A stretch of DNA of 64,000 bases, from NCBI RefSeq assembly GCF_000688455.1, contig NZ_JIAL01000001.1, positions 1,953,001 through 2,017,000 of the forward strand, written 5' to 3'. The position numbers were made by a program, and so were the translations under genes. Of the stretch, positions 43,657 through 54,404 are shown piece by piece (the first letter of the stretch is position 1; each line of letters starts with the position of its first letter). Origin of the DNA: Pseudacidobacterium ailaaui (lineage in GTDB: Bacteria > Acidobacteriota > Terriglobia > Terriglobales > Acidobacteriaceae). The notes beneath the pieces are model-generated. The model was given only the letters and a program-made list of their open reading frames with translations. It was not told where the DNA came from and did not search any database.

Positions 43657-46116
43657 ATGGCCGAAACGGCGCCGCAATACCGCTGGATCGAAGGACAAGG
43701 AAACGCATTTGGAGCGCCGGGGCTGGAGCCTCGATGGACTTCCAGTGCAAAGGACGCGGTGGGGACAGCGTATTCCTCATCCAGCCGCGCCTGGTACACC
43801 GTTTCCCATGGCATTCTGAACGAAGTCTATTACCCCACCATTGACCGTCCGCAAATCCGGGACATGCAGTTGCTGGTGACGGACGGGGAGACCTTTTTCC
43901 ACGAAGAGCGGCGGGACCTTCATCACGAATTTGAATATATAGACGCGGATTCGCTGGCGGTACGTGTTCGGAACCGCGACATCGAAGGGCGTTACTCCAT
44001 CACGAAAGAAATCATCAACGACCCCCACTACCCCGTAGTATTGACGCGCGTGCGCATGGAAGGCGACGCCAGCCTGTTACGGCGACTCAAGGTGTATGCA
44101 TTGCTTTCGCCGCATATTGAAGGCGGTGGGATGGGGAACAGTGCCCGCGTGGCTGATGTTGCGGGGAGCCGCGTTCTGATTGCCTGGAAGAACCACACTT
44201 CTCTGGTCCTGGCTGCCGATTGCGGGTTTTCGCGCGCCAGTTGTGGCTATGTGGGCGCGAGTGACGGATGGCAGGACCTGAAGCAGAACTTCCGGATGGA
44301 CTGGGAATTCGGCTCAGCGTTGGATGGGAATGTGGCCGTGATGGGGGAAGTCCACTGCGCTGCGGATGGTCTTAGGGAAGGGGAGCTTGCTTTCACCCTT
44401 GCGCTGGGGTTTGGTGATGGGCACCATGCGGCGCTGGCTGTCACGATGGCGGCTTTGGCCAAGCCGTTTGAGGACCACCTGAGGCGCTTTATTGAACAGT
44501 GGCACCGGGCAGCCAGTCCCCGCGAATTGGCCGCCAGTGCTGGGGATGGCGGCCGGCTGATGCAGATTAGCCACAATATCATCCTTGCCCATGAAGACAA
44601 GACCTATGGCGGAGCATTTATTGCCTCTGCTTCCATTCCCTGGGGATACGCCAAGGGCGATGATGACCTGGGAGGATACCATCTGGTCTGGACGCGGGAC
44701 ATGGTGCAGAGCGCTACGGCGCTGCTGGCCTGCGGCCGCATAGAAACGGCCCGGCGCGCACTGGTTTATCTGGCCTGCACCCAGAAGCCGGATGGCGGCT
44801 TTGCGCAAAATTTCTGGATCGACGGCACGCCTTACTGGACGGGTATCCAGCTCGATGAAGTGGCCTTCCCGATCATTCTGGCGTGGCGCTTGTGGAAGCT
44901 GGATGGCCTGGGAAAGTTTGACGTGGTTCCGTTTGTGGAGCGTGCAGCGGGTTTTCTGGTGCGATACGCTCCGGTGACCCAGCAGGAGCGATGGGAAGAG
45001 GCAGCAGGATATTCGCCTTCAACCCTCGCCGCTGTCATTTCTGCGTTGGTATGCGCGGCAGAGATCGCACGCGCGCACGGTTCCGTGGAACTTGCGCAAT
45101 TCCTTGAAGAGCACGCGGACTGGCTTGAAAGCCATCTGGAAGACTGGACGGTGACCAACAACGGTGTGCTGCATCCGGAAGTGAAGCGGCATTACATGCG
45201 AATTCGTCCGCCGGAATGCGGAGAACCCTATGCGCATGAAGAGTGCGGTACCGAGATGGTCCGCATCGCCAATGGCAAGCCAGGGGAGAATAACGAGTAC
45301 CAGGCGCGCGAAATTATCGATGCCGGCTTTCTTGAGCTTGTGCGCTATGGCGTCCGCCGGGCCGATGATCCTCTGGTCGTGGATTCATTAAAGGTTGTGG
45401 ATCATGTGCTAAAAGTAGAGACGCCGAAGGGGCCATGCTGGTACCGCTACAACCATGATGGATATGGCCAGCGTGAAGATGGCGGGCCATTCCTGGGCTT
45501 TGGCAAAGGGCGTCCTTGGCCCCTGCTGGTTGGTGAGCGGGCGCATTATGAGCTGGCTGCGGGGGGAGACTTTAAGTCCCTGATTGCCACCATGGAACGC
45601 TTTGCTTCTGAAGGAGGCATGCTGCCCGAACAGATATGGGAGGAACCGGACAGATATGGCCTGATTTGCGGAGGACCAGCAGGTTCAGCCATGCCTCTGG
45701 TATGGGCCCATGCCGAGTACTTGAAGTTATTGCGTTCGGTCACCGACGGAAGGGTCTTCGACCGCATCTCTATAGTAGAGGCGCGCTACCGGGAAAGGCG
45801 CAAAAGCCAGATTGAGGTCTTCAAGCTGCGTCGGCCTCTGCGAAGGATTGCGGCAGGAAAGACGCTGAGGATCACGGCGCAGGAGCGATTTCAGGTGGTG
45901 TGGAGTACAGATGGGTGGAAGACGCGGCAGTCCATCCTTAGTTCAACCGTAGGCTATGCCGGATCGTATGCAGACATCCCGACCGCCCAAAAACAGAACG
46001 GGACCATTTCATTTACCCTGTTCTGGACAGAGAGGCAGCAGTGGGAAGGCCGGAACTTTGATGTGCAGCTGGAGGAGGGGGCCTGGCCGGCGGGCACGCC
46101 TTCTGCTACACGGTAG
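43657..46116 (+). CDS. Glucoamylase-type glycoside hydrolase family 15 protein
   Basis: 819 residues from ATG 43657 (GAGAGGA upstream; the TTG at 43639 is not needed). N-terminal super-beta-sandwich (about 15-290), then an (alpha/alpha)6 barrel with YHLVWTRDM (341-349), a PEQIWEEP segment with candidate catalytic Glu658, and PLVWAHAEYL (680-689) with Glu687, the expected catalytic base. Releases glucose from the non-reducing ends of alpha-glucans. No signal peptide, so cytosolic, implying turnover of internal glycogen or imported maltodextrin. It stands just upstream of the pentose phosphate cluster, which ends in glucokinase. Confidence 0.92.
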   Translation: MAETAPQYRWIEGQGNAFGAPGLEPRWTSSAKDAVGTAYSSSSRAWYTVSHGILNEVYYPTIDRPQIRDMQLLVTDGETFFHEERRDLHHEFEYIDADSLAVRVRNRDIEGRYSITKEIINDPHYPVVLTRVRMEGDASLLRRLKVYALLSPHIEGGGMGNSARVADVAGSRVLIAWKNHTSLVLAADCGFSRASCGYVGASDGWQDLKQNFRMDWEFGSALDGNVAVMGEVHCAADGLREGELAFTLALGFGDGHHAALAVTMAALAKPFEDHLRRFIEQWHRAASPRELAASAGDGGRLMQISHNIILAHEDKTYGGAFIASASIPWGYAKGDDDLGGYHLVWTRDMVQSATALLACGRIETARRALVYLACTQKPDGGFAQNFWIDGTPYWTGIQLDEVAFPIILAWRLWKLDGLGKFDVVPFVERAAGFLVRYAPVTQQERWEEAAGYSPSTLAAVISALVCAAEIARAHGSVELAQFLEEHADWLESHLEDWTVTNNGVLHPEVKRHYMRIRPPECGEPYAHEECGTEMVRIANGKPGENNEYQAREIIDAGFLELVRYGVRRADDPLVVDSLKVVDHVLKVETPKGPCWYRYNHDGYGQREDGGPFLGFGKGRPWPLLVGERAHYELAAGGDFKSLIATMERFASEGGMLPEQIWEEPDRYGLICGGPAGSAMPLVWAHAEYLKLLRSVTDGRVFDRISIVEARYRERRKSQIEVFKLRRPLRRIAAGKTLRITAQERFQVVWSTDGWKTRQSILSSTVGYAGSYADIPTAQKQNGTISFTLFWTERQQWEGRNFDVQLEEGAWPAGTPSATR

Positions 46117-46274
46117 CCAGCCATCATCAGCGCTAATATGGCGAATAAAAAGCAGTGATTTTCTGTTTTGCGCGGCATGGGTAACAATGGATAAAGAAAA
46201 GCGAATTTCCTGTAGCAACAAATCGGGCCGTCATCCTGACATAAGAGAAATTTTTGGGAGCGTGAACAAAGGTC

Positions 46275-48293
46275 ATGAGCGAAATTGATCAACTTTCTAT
46301 CAATACACTTCGTTTTTTAGCTGTAGATGCCGTAGAAAAGGCGAAAAGCGGGCACCCTGGCGCCCCTCTGGGCGATGCTCCGATGGCATACCTGCTCTTT
46401 CACAAGTACATGCGGCACAACCCCGCGAATTCGCACTGGTCCAATCGCGACCGCTTTGTGCTTTCCAACGGACACGCTTCCGCGCTGCTTTATGGCCTGT
46501 TGCATCTTTCCGGATACAAGGTCAGTCTGGAGGACCTGCAGCAGTTTCGCCAGTGGGGGTCAAACACCCCGGGGCACCCGGAGAGGGGAGATACAGACGG
46601 GGTGGAGGTGACCACCGGTCCCCTGGGACAAGGCTTTGCCATGGGTGTAGGCCTGGCTGCTGCAGAAAAACATCTGGCTGCTGTTTACAACCGTCCCGGA
46701 TTTGACATCGTCGACCATTACACCTATGGAATCTGTTCCGATGGGGACCTGATGGAGGGGATCTCGCATGAGGCGGCCTCTCTGGCCGGGACTCTGGGGC
46801 TGGGCAAGCTGATTTATCTCTATGATGACAACCTGATCTCCCTGGACGGCCCAACCGATCTTTCCTATACAGAGGACGTTTTGAAGCGCTTTGAAGCCTA
46901 TCACTGGCACGTGCAGATGGTGCAGGATGGCAATGATCTGGAAGCGCTGGGCAAGGCCATAGAAGCGGCGAAGGCGGTGAAGGACAAGCCGTCGTTGATT
47001 GCCGTGCGCACCATTATCGGTTACGGAAGCCCCCTGGCCGGAACAAACAAGGTCCACGGCGAAGCGATGGGCGCTGAAAATGTCAAAAAGACCAAAGAGG
47101 CGCTGGGCTGGCCTGCGGACAAGACCTTCTATGTGCCGGAAGAGGCCAGGAAGAACTGGCTGACGATTGTCGATCGCGGCAAGAAGGCCGAAGCAGAATG
47201 GAATGCGCTCTTTGCTGAGTATAAGAAGCAGTATCCGGAGCTGGCGGCCGAGTTTGAGCGCACACAGGCGGGCAAGCTTCGGGAGGGTTGGGAGAAGACC
47301 ATTCCCGTGTTTCCTTCCGACAAGCCTGTGGCCACACGCAACGCCGGCAACGTCGTGATGAATGCCATCGCCAAGCAGGTGCCGGAGCTGATTGGTGGCG
47401 CGGCCGACCTGACGGCCTCAACCAAGACCATCGTGAAGGACGGCGGAAATTTCCATCTGGATGCGAAGGGTGTGAACATCTGGTATGGTGTGCGCGAGTT
47501 CGGAATGTGCGCCATTGTGAACGGAATGGCGGCACACGGCGGCGTCATTCCTTACGGGTCCACTTTCTTTGTCTTTACTGATTACGCCAAACCTGCGCTG
47601 CGCATGGCGGCCATCATGCACGTGCACTCGCTTTTCATCTTTACGCATGATTCGATTGCGCTCGGTGAGGACGGACCGACGCACCAGCCCATCGAACACT
47701 TGATGGCCTTGCGCGCTGTGCCGCACTTGACGGACTTTCGTCCGGCAGATGCAAATGAGACGGCTGCTGCATGGCGGCTGGCGCTGGAGCGCAACAGCCC
47801 GTCCTTTATGGCGCTTTCGCGGCAGGACCTTCCAGTGCTCGATGCCGCGACACACAACATCTATGACGGCGTCAAGCATGGCGCTTATATCGTGGAAAAG
47901 GGCGGCGATTCCCCAGATTTGCTGATTGTGGCCACCGGGTCAGAGTTGTGGCCTGCGCTTGAGGCCGCGACTGCGCTGAAAAAGGACGGGATTACCGCGC
48001 GTGTTGTGTCCATGCCGAGCTGGAAGCTCTTTGAAGAGCAGAGCGAGGAGTACAAGTCGTCGATCTTCCCCGATCATTTGCCCAAGCTTGCCGTGGAGGC
48101 GGGCAGCCCGATTGGCTGGTGGAAGTATGTAGGCCGCCATGGTGACGTGATTGGCCTGGAACGGTTCGGCGCTTCGGCCCCCGGCAAAGTGGTCCTGGAA
48201 AAACTTGGGTTCAGCGCGACGAACATTGCTGCTCGCGGCAAGGCCCTGCTGGATCGTGTCCGTAAAACGGAAGCCGCCATGGCAGGAAAGTAA
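46275..48293 (+). CDS. tkt: Transketolase
   Basis: Thiamine-diphosphate enzyme moving two-carbon units between sugar phosphates in the non-oxidative pentose phosphate pathway. 672 residues. [13 protein letters not shown] and [13 protein letters not shown] at the N-terminus, [14 protein letters not shown] (TPP motif, about 152-165) and [19 protein letters not shown] (about 458-476) are diagnostic. AAAGG precedes the ATG. First gene of a same-strand run with rpiB (four bases later), a HAD gene, gnd, zwf, pgl and glk. Confidence 0.97.
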   Translation: MSEIDQLSINTLRFLAVDAVEKAKSGHPGAPLGDAPMAYLLFHKYMRHNPANSHWSNRDRFVLSNGHASALLYGLLHLSGYKVSLEDLQQFRQWGSNTPGHPERGDTDGVEVTTGPLGQGFAMGVGLAAAEKHLAAVYNRPGFDIVDHYTYGICSDGDLMEGISHEAASLAGTLGLGKLIYLYDDNLISLDGPTDLSYTEDVLKRFEAYHWHVQMVQDGNDLEALGKAIEAAKAVKDKPSLIAVRTIIGYGSPLAGTNKVHGEAMGAENVKKTKEALGWPADKTFYVPEEARKNWLTIVDRGKKAEAEWNALFAEYKKQYPELAAEFERTQAGKLREGWEKTIPVFPSDKPVATRNAGNVVMNAIAKQVPELIGGAADLTASTKTIVKDGGNFHLDAKGVNIWYGVREFGMCAIVNGMAAHGGVIPYGSTFFVFTDYAKPALRMAAIMHVHSLFIFTHDSIALGEDGPTHQPIEHLMALRAVPHLTDFRPADANETAAAWRLALERNSPSFMALSRQDLPVLDAATHNIYDGVKHGAYIVEKGGDSPDLLIVATGSELWPALEAATALKKDGITARVVSMPSWKLFEEQSEEYKSSIFPDHLPKLAVEAGSPIGWWKYVGRHGDVIGLERFGASAPGKVVLEKLGFSATNIAARGKALLDRVRKTEAAMAGK

Positions 48294-48297
48294 ATCT

Positions 48298-48786
48298 ATG
48301 AAACTGGTGATTGCAGCCGACCACGCGGGCTTTCCCCTCAAAGAGGAGGTCCGCGGCTATCTGGAGCGCCTGGGGCATGAGGTTGTTGATCTGGGCGCTT
48401 ACAATACAGAGCCATCGGATTATCCCGATTTTGCTGAGGCCGTGGGCAAGGCGCTGGCAGCAGGACGGGCCGAGCGCGGCATCCTGATCTGCGGTAGCGG
48501 TGTTGGTGTCTGTGTCGCGGCCAACAAGATGCCGGGCATCCGTGCGGCGATGTGCCATGATACCTATTCGGCGCATCAGGGAGTAGAGCACGATGATATG
48601 AATGTCCTGGTGCTGGGGGCGAGAATTATCGGCCCGGCCCTGGCGTTTGATCTGGTTTCGTCTTACCTGAATGCGCGTTTTCAAAAACAGGAAGAGCGTT
48701 TTGTGCGCCGCTTGAACAAGGTCAAGGCCATAGAGGCGCGCTACATGCCGGAGGCGGCGAAGCTGGAGAGTCACGCCGCAAAATAA
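48298..48786 (+). CDS. rpiB: Ribose-5-phosphate isomerase B
   Basis: Interconverts ribose-5-phosphate and ribulose-5-phosphate. 162 residues from ATG 48298, four bases after tkt; the longer frame beginning inside tkt is not used. [12 protein letters not shown] (1-12) and [13 protein letters not shown] with the catalytic Cys, then [21 protein letters not shown] are RpiB/LacA signatures. The C-terminal 20 residues are a basic extension ([10 protein letters not shown]). Operon partner of tkt. RpiB can act on allose-6-phosphate in some species, but this context argues for the pentose phosphate role. Confidence 0.95.
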   Translation: MKLVIAADHAGFPLKEEVRGYLERLGHEVVDLGAYNTEPSDYPDFAEAVGKALAAGRAERGILICGSGVGVCVAANKMPGIRAAMCHDTYSAHQGVEHDDMNVLVLGARIIGPALAFDLVSSYLNARFQKQEERFVRRLNKVKAIEARYMPEAAKLESHAAK

Positions 48787-48931
48787 GTGTTTTTGTCTTC
48801 TGGGCGCGGTCAGAACATGAAGTCCTGGCATTCCGTTGTTGGGGTTTGTTGGCCGCTATGCTCCTTAGAGTGAGAAGGCAGAAATACGAGGCCAAAACGA
48901 AAGGCAACGCATCACTACGCCGGGAGTGGGG

Positions 48932-49552
48932 ATGGCAACCATCAGCACAATTTTGTGGGATGTGGGCGGGGTCCTGCTGACGAATGGCTGGGACCATCAC
49001 GAGCGTGCGGCAGTGCTGTCTCATTTTGGAGTGGACCGCGAGGCGTTTGAGCAGCGTCATCCAGAAGCCAACGATGCATGGGAAAAGGGCCTCATTTCGG
49101 TTGAGGAGTATTTGAGCCGGACGGTCTTTGATGGTCCGCGTCAGTTCACGCCCGGGGACTTTGTGGAAGCGATGAAGGCGCAGTCGAAGCGGCTTGACGA
49201 CAGCGCACTCGGAATCCTCGCGGACCTGGCAGCATCAGACACTGTAACGCTGGGAATGCTGAACAATGAGGCGCGCGAGCTGAATGATTTCCGGATCCAG
49301 AAGTTTCATTTAACAGATTACTTTGATCTGTTTCTCAGCTCGTGCTACGTAGGTCTTCGCAAGCCGGATGCGCGGATCTTCCGGCTGGCCTGTGACGTAT
49401 TGCAGCGAAAACCGGAAGAGATGGCTTTTGTCGATGATCGGCCTGCAAATGTGCAGGCAGCAAAAGATATCGGGATGCACGGGATTGTGTATGAAGGCGC
49501 AGAGAAATTGAAGTTGGAACTGATGGACCTGGGCCTGTTGCAGTGGGCGTAG
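48932..49552 (+). CDS. HAD-superfamily hydrolase, subfamily IA
   Basis: 206 residues from ATG 48932, with GGGAG upstream. Motif I is ILWDVGGVLL (Asp10), with Gly where the usual second Asp stands, as in the YihX glucose-1-phosphatase branch; motif IV is MAFVDDRPANVQAAKDIGM. LSSCYVGLRKPDARIF gives the motif III Lys. Cytosolic phosphatase acting on a small phosphorylated compound, possibly a sugar phosphate given that it lies between rpiB and gnd. Substrate is inferred only from position. Confidence 0.85.
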   Translation: MATISTILWDVGGVLLTNGWDHHERAAVLSHFGVDREAFEQRHPEANDAWEKGLISVEEYLSRTVFDGPRQFTPGDFVEAMKAQSKRLDDSALGILADLAASDTVTLGMLNNEARELNDFRIQKFHLTDYFDLFLSSCYVGLRKPDARIFRLACDVLQRKPEEMAFVDDRPANVQAAKDIGMHGIVYEGAEKLKLELMDLGLLQWA

Positions 49553-49578
49553 GGAAAGGACGCTTGAGGTTTTCGCGT

Positions 49579-49624
49579 AGAACGGGGAAGTGAAGGTTTT
49601 TCTCACTCCGCTGTGCTCCGTTCT
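49579..49624 (+). repeat. Long imperfect hairpin in the gnd leader
   Basis: AGAACGGGG (49579-49587) pairs with 49616-49624 (nine pairs, one G-U), and inside it AGTGA (49589-49593) pairs with TCACT (49603-49607). It lies 44 bases before the gnd ATG. The C/T-rich, GATGACA-ended style resembles dispersed intergenic repeats that I recall from Acidobacteria genomes, but only one copy is in this window. It could equally be a leader structure that affects gnd expression. Confidence 0.4.
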
Positions 49625-49667
49625 GGATGACAAACGTTTCGCTGATTCTGAAGATTGGGAGGATTTT

Positions 49668-50576
49668 ATGGAGCTGGGCATCATTGGTCTGGGAAAAATG
49701 GGTGGCAATATGGCAGAGCGTCTGCGTCTGGCTGGCCATAAGGTAGTTGGGTTTGACTTTAACGCCGATGCAGTGAAGAAGCTGACAGATGCTGGCTCCC
49801 TGGGGGTTTCGTCTCTGGAAGACCTGGTGAAGAACCTCTCTGCGCCGCGCGCCATCTGGATCATGGTGCCCTCAGGCGACCCGGTAGACCAGACCATTGC
49901 CAAGCTTGAGCCGCTGATGCAGAAGGGCGACACGTTCATTGATGGCGGCAATTCCAATTACAAGGATTCCCAGCGTCGTTACGCTGCGCTGAAGGCCAAA
50001 GGCTTCAACTTCGTGGATGTCGGCACGTCCGGAGGCGTGTGGGGCCTGAAAGAGGGCTACAGCATGATGATTGGCGGTGACAAGGAGCCAGTCGAGCGGC
50101 TGCGTCCGATCTTTGAAGCCCTGGCTCCGGCAAAAGACAAGGGCTGGGGTCATGTTGGTCCCGCCGGCGCCGGCCACTTTGTCAAGATGGTCCACAACGG
50201 CATTGAATACGGAATGATGCAGGCCTATGCAGAAGGTTTTTCCATCATGGGCCACAAGAAGGAGCTGAACCTTGATCTGCCGCAAATCGCAGAAATATGG
50301 CGCTATGGCAGCGTCGTGCGTTCATGGCTGCTTGATTTGACGGCCGAAGCGCTGGCCAAAAATCCGACCCTCGATGGTCTGGAAGCGTATGTGGCCGATT
50401 CGGGTGAGGGACGCTGGACGGTCTTTGAGGCCATTGATCTGAATGTTTCAGCCCCTGTGATCACCGAATCACTCATCCGGCGCATCCGTTCGCGCGAAGA
50501 GAACAATTTCACCGACCGTATGCTGGCAATCATGCGCAATGCCTTTGGTGGACACGCGGTCAAGACCGAGAAATAG
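49668..50576 (+). CDS. gnd: 6-phosphogluconate dehydrogenase (decarboxylating), short form
   Basis: Oxidises and decarboxylates 6-phosphogluconate to ribulose-5-phosphate. 302 residues from ATG 49668, chosen because GGGAGG stands six bases upstream and MELGIIGLGKMGGN is the NAD(P) loop. GGNSNYKDSQRRY is the substrate signature and GHFVKMVHNGIEYGMMQ holds the catalytic Lys. At about 300 residues it is the short tetrameric YqeC/GndA-like class, often NAD-linked, rather than the 470-residue dimeric type. Placed directly before zwf (nine bases). Confidence 0.95.
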   Translation: MELGIIGLGKMGGNMAERLRLAGHKVVGFDFNADAVKKLTDAGSLGVSSLEDLVKNLSAPRAIWIMVPSGDPVDQTIAKLEPLMQKGDTFIDGGNSNYKDSQRRYAALKAKGFNFVDVGTSGGVWGLKEGYSMMIGGDKEPVERLRPIFEALAPAKDKGWGHVGPAGAGHFVKMVHNGIEYGMMQAYAEGFSIMGHKKELNLDLPQIAEIWRYGSVVRSWLLDLTAEALAKNPTLDGLEAYVADSGEGRWTVFEAIDLNVSAPVITESLIRRIRSREENNFTDRMLAIMRNAFGGHAVKTEK

Positions 50577-50585
50577 GAGCAAGTC

Positions 50586-52130
<1,545 letters not shown>

Positions 52131-52157
52131 GCATCCCGCACAAACAGTGACGAAAAA

Positions 52158-52955
52158 ATGCCGAGAAAAATCCTAGTTGAATATCGTGTTTCTGATGGAC
52201 CAGACCTTCTGGCCCGTGCTGCGGCGGAACATTTTTTGAAAACGGTCCAGGAGGCCGTTGCCGCGCAAGGGAAGGCCCGCATCGCCATCTCCGGCGGCAG
52301 CACGCCGAAGCGCACGTTTGAACTGCTGGCAAATCCTGAGGAAAGATTTCTGCAGGCCATGCCGTGGGACAGGCTGGAGCTTTACTGGGTAGATGAGCGT
52401 ACGGTCCCGCCTACCGATCAAGACAGCAATTACCGCATGACGCGCGAGGCGCTGCTTGAAAAGGTCCCCCTGAAACCAGAGCAGGTCTTTCGCATGGAAG
52501 GGGAACTCGATCCGGAAGAAGCCGCGGCGCGATATGAGTCGCTGATCCGTAACAACTTCCGGCTGGAAGGTGCAGAAGTGCCACGGTTTGACCTTGTCCA
52601 GCTTGGCATGGGCGATGATGGCCACACCGCATCGCTCTTTCCTCACACGCAGGCGATCCATGAATTGGGGCGGATTGTGGTGGCGAACCACGTTCCGCAA
52701 AAAGACACCTGGCGCATTACGCTGACCTGGCCCGTGCTGATTGAAGCAAGCGAAGTCTTCTTCCTGATCGGTGGCAAGGACAAGGCGGAGCCGCTGCACC
52801 GTGTGCTGCAGGGGCCTTATGATCCGGAAACATTGCCGTCGCAGCTGGTTCGTCCGAAGAGCGGCAAGCTGCTTCTGCTTCTCGACAAGGATGCGGCAGC
52901 GCTGTTGCCCGCGCCCGGCCCAGATGGGCGAGGAACACTGGAGATAGAACGATGA
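52158..52955 (+). CDS. pgl: 6-phosphogluconolactonase (DevB type)
   Basis: Hydrolyses 6-phosphogluconolactone to 6-phosphogluconate. 265 residues. ISGGSTPKRTFELL (about 41-54), LYWVDERTVPP, and LGMGDDGHTASLFPHT (about 151-166) are the sugar-phosphate-binding motifs of the DevB/SOL family. Sits between zwf and glk, overlapping glk by four bases (ATGA), so translation is probably coupled. Confidence 0.96.
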   Translation: MPRKILVEYRVSDGPDLLARAAAEHFLKTVQEAVAAQGKARIAISGGSTPKRTFELLANPEERFLQAMPWDRLELYWVDERTVPPTDQDSNYRMTREALLEKVPLKPEQVFRMEGELDPEEAAARYESLIRNNFRLEGAEVPRFDLVQLGMGDDGHTASLFPHTQAIHELGRIVVANHVPQKDTWRITLTWPVLIEASEVFFLIGGKDKAEPLHRVLQGPYDPETLPSQLVRPKSGKLLLLLDKDAAALLPAPGPDGRGTLEIER

Positions 52956-53983
52956 TTCTGGCCGGAGACGTGGGCGGGACAAAAGTCCACCTGGCACTTT
53001 TTGGTTTTGAAAAGGGTGAGCTGACGCACGTTCGAGACGAAAAATTTCCTGCCCAGGAGTATTCAGGACTCGAAGTCATTGTGCGCCGGTTTCTTGAAGA
53101 GAGCAATCATCCTGAAGTCACGGCAGCATGTTTCGGTGTTCCGGGCCCGGTGCGTCAGGGAAGGCTGAAGCTGACCAATCTGCCCTGGGTGCTGGACAGC
53201 CGTGAATTATCAAAAGACCTCGATATTCAGCATCTGTTTCTTATCAATGATCTTGAAGCGAACGGCTATGGGATTCCGGAGCTGCATCCGGAGCAGATTT
53301 ATGTTTTGAGTGAAGGAGACCCATCCGCAGTAGGGAACCGGGGGCTGGTCTCTGCCGGTACCGGACTGGGTGAGGCGATCCTGGTTTGGAATGGGCGGAC
53401 ACACGTGCCGATGGCTTCAGAAGGCGGGCACTGCGATTTTGCTCCGCGCAACGAAATCGAGATTGATCTGTTGCGCTATTTGCAGCGCAAGCTCAAAGGC
53501 CGCGTCAGTTATGAGCGGGTTGTTTCCGGCATTGGATTGCAGAACATCTATGCCTTTTTGCGCGACGAAAAGAAGATGGACGAGCCGGCGTGGCTGCGCG
53601 AGCGCATGGAACAGGAAGACCCGAATGCAGTGATTGGCGAGCTCGGCGAAAGCGGCGAAAATGAGCTGTGCGCCAGGACACTGGACATTTTTGTTGCTGC
53701 ATACGGCGCCGAAGCCGGAAACCTGGCGCTGAAGGCCCTGACCATCGGTGGAGTTTATCTCGGTGGCGGCATTGCACCGAAGATTCTGAAGAAAATGAAA
53801 GAAGGGGCCTTCCTGAAGGCATTTACGGACAAAGGCCGTCTCAGCGATCTGCTGGTACATACTCCGGTCCGCATCATTCTGGAAAGCCGCGCTGCGCTGA
53901 TGGGCGCTGCAGCTTATGCCGAAGCCAGGGCTGCTGAGATCAGCGGACAGTCTGTACGAGCTGCCTCTGTTCAGTTTTCCTGA
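52952..53983 (+). CDS. glk: Glucokinase (Glk/ROK-like hexokinase fold)
   Basis: Phosphorylates glucose at carbon 6 with ATP. 343 residues. LAGDVGGTKVHLALF (3-17) is the phosphate loop, FGVPGPVRQGRLKLTNLPW the substrate strand, LINDLEANGYG the catalytic Asp segment, and LVSAGTGLGEAIL the second phosphate loop. Without the zinc motif of ROK kinases, it belongs to the bacterial Glk family. Last gene of the sugar block; it would supply glucose-6-phosphate for zwf, including glucose freed by the GH15 enzyme upstream. Confidence 0.95.
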   Translation: MILAGDVGGTKVHLALFGFEKGELTHVRDEKFPAQEYSGLEVIVRRFLEESNHPEVTAACFGVPGPVRQGRLKLTNLPWVLDSRELSKDLDIQHLFLINDLEANGYGIPELHPEQIYVLSEGDPSAVGNRGLVSAGTGLGEAILVWNGRTHVPMASEGGHCDFAPRNEIEIDLLRYLQRKLKGRVSYERVVSGIGLQNIYAFLRDEKKMDEPAWLRERMEQEDPNAVIGELGESGENELCARTLDIFVAAYGAEAGNLALKALTIGGVYLGGGIAPKILKKMKEGAFLKAFTDKGRLSDLLVHTPVRIILESRAALMGAAAYAEARAAEISGQSVRAASVQFS

Positions 53984-54025
53984 ATCCATCCGGGGCGCAG
54001 TGCGTCTCTTTATGTGTAGTGAGTT

Positions 54026-54400
54026 ATGAAGACTGGCCACTTTGTTTCGAGACTCGGGATCTTTGCAGCAGTCTTTGCCTCCCTGTTGTTGCTCCCCGGA
54101 CGTGCTCTGGCCCATGCAGTGCTGGTGTCTTCCTCGCCGTCCGCTCATGCTTCAGTCAAAGGACCCGAGATTGCAATCCATCTCAAATTCAATTCACGCA
54201 TTGATGGCGCGCACTCGCGTCTGTATCTGGTGGGACCGGATGGCAAGGTGAAGACGCTGGTGCTAGAAGTGCAGTCCGCTCCCGACGCGCTTTCTGCACA
54301 GAGCATCAAACTGGGCGCAGGAGAGTACATCATCCGCTGGCAGGCGCTGGCTTCTGACGGTCATATTACGCGCGGGGAAATCCCGTTCACTGTCCAATAG
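54026..54400 (+). CDS. copC: CopC-domain periplasmic copper-resistance protein
   Basis: 124 residues with a Sec signal peptide (to about residue 29, PGRALA) leaving a mature N-terminal His (HAVLVSSSPSA), the copper(II) ligand in CopC proteins. The rest is one beta-sandwich: HLKFNSRIDGAHSRLYLVGPDGK and YIIRWQALASDGHITRGEIPFTV, where the internal His residues complete the copper site. Stop is five bases from the CopD start, so the pair is co-transcribed. Roles proposed for the family include periplasmic copper storage and delivery to CopD for uptake. Confidence 0.9.
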   Translation: MKTGHFVSRLGIFAAVFASLLLLPGRALAHAVLVSSSPSAHASVKGPEIAIHLKFNSRIDGAHSRLYLVGPDGKVKTLVLEVQSAPDALSAQSIKLGAGEYIIRWQALASDGHITRGEIPFTVQ

Positions 54401-54404
54401 AATT

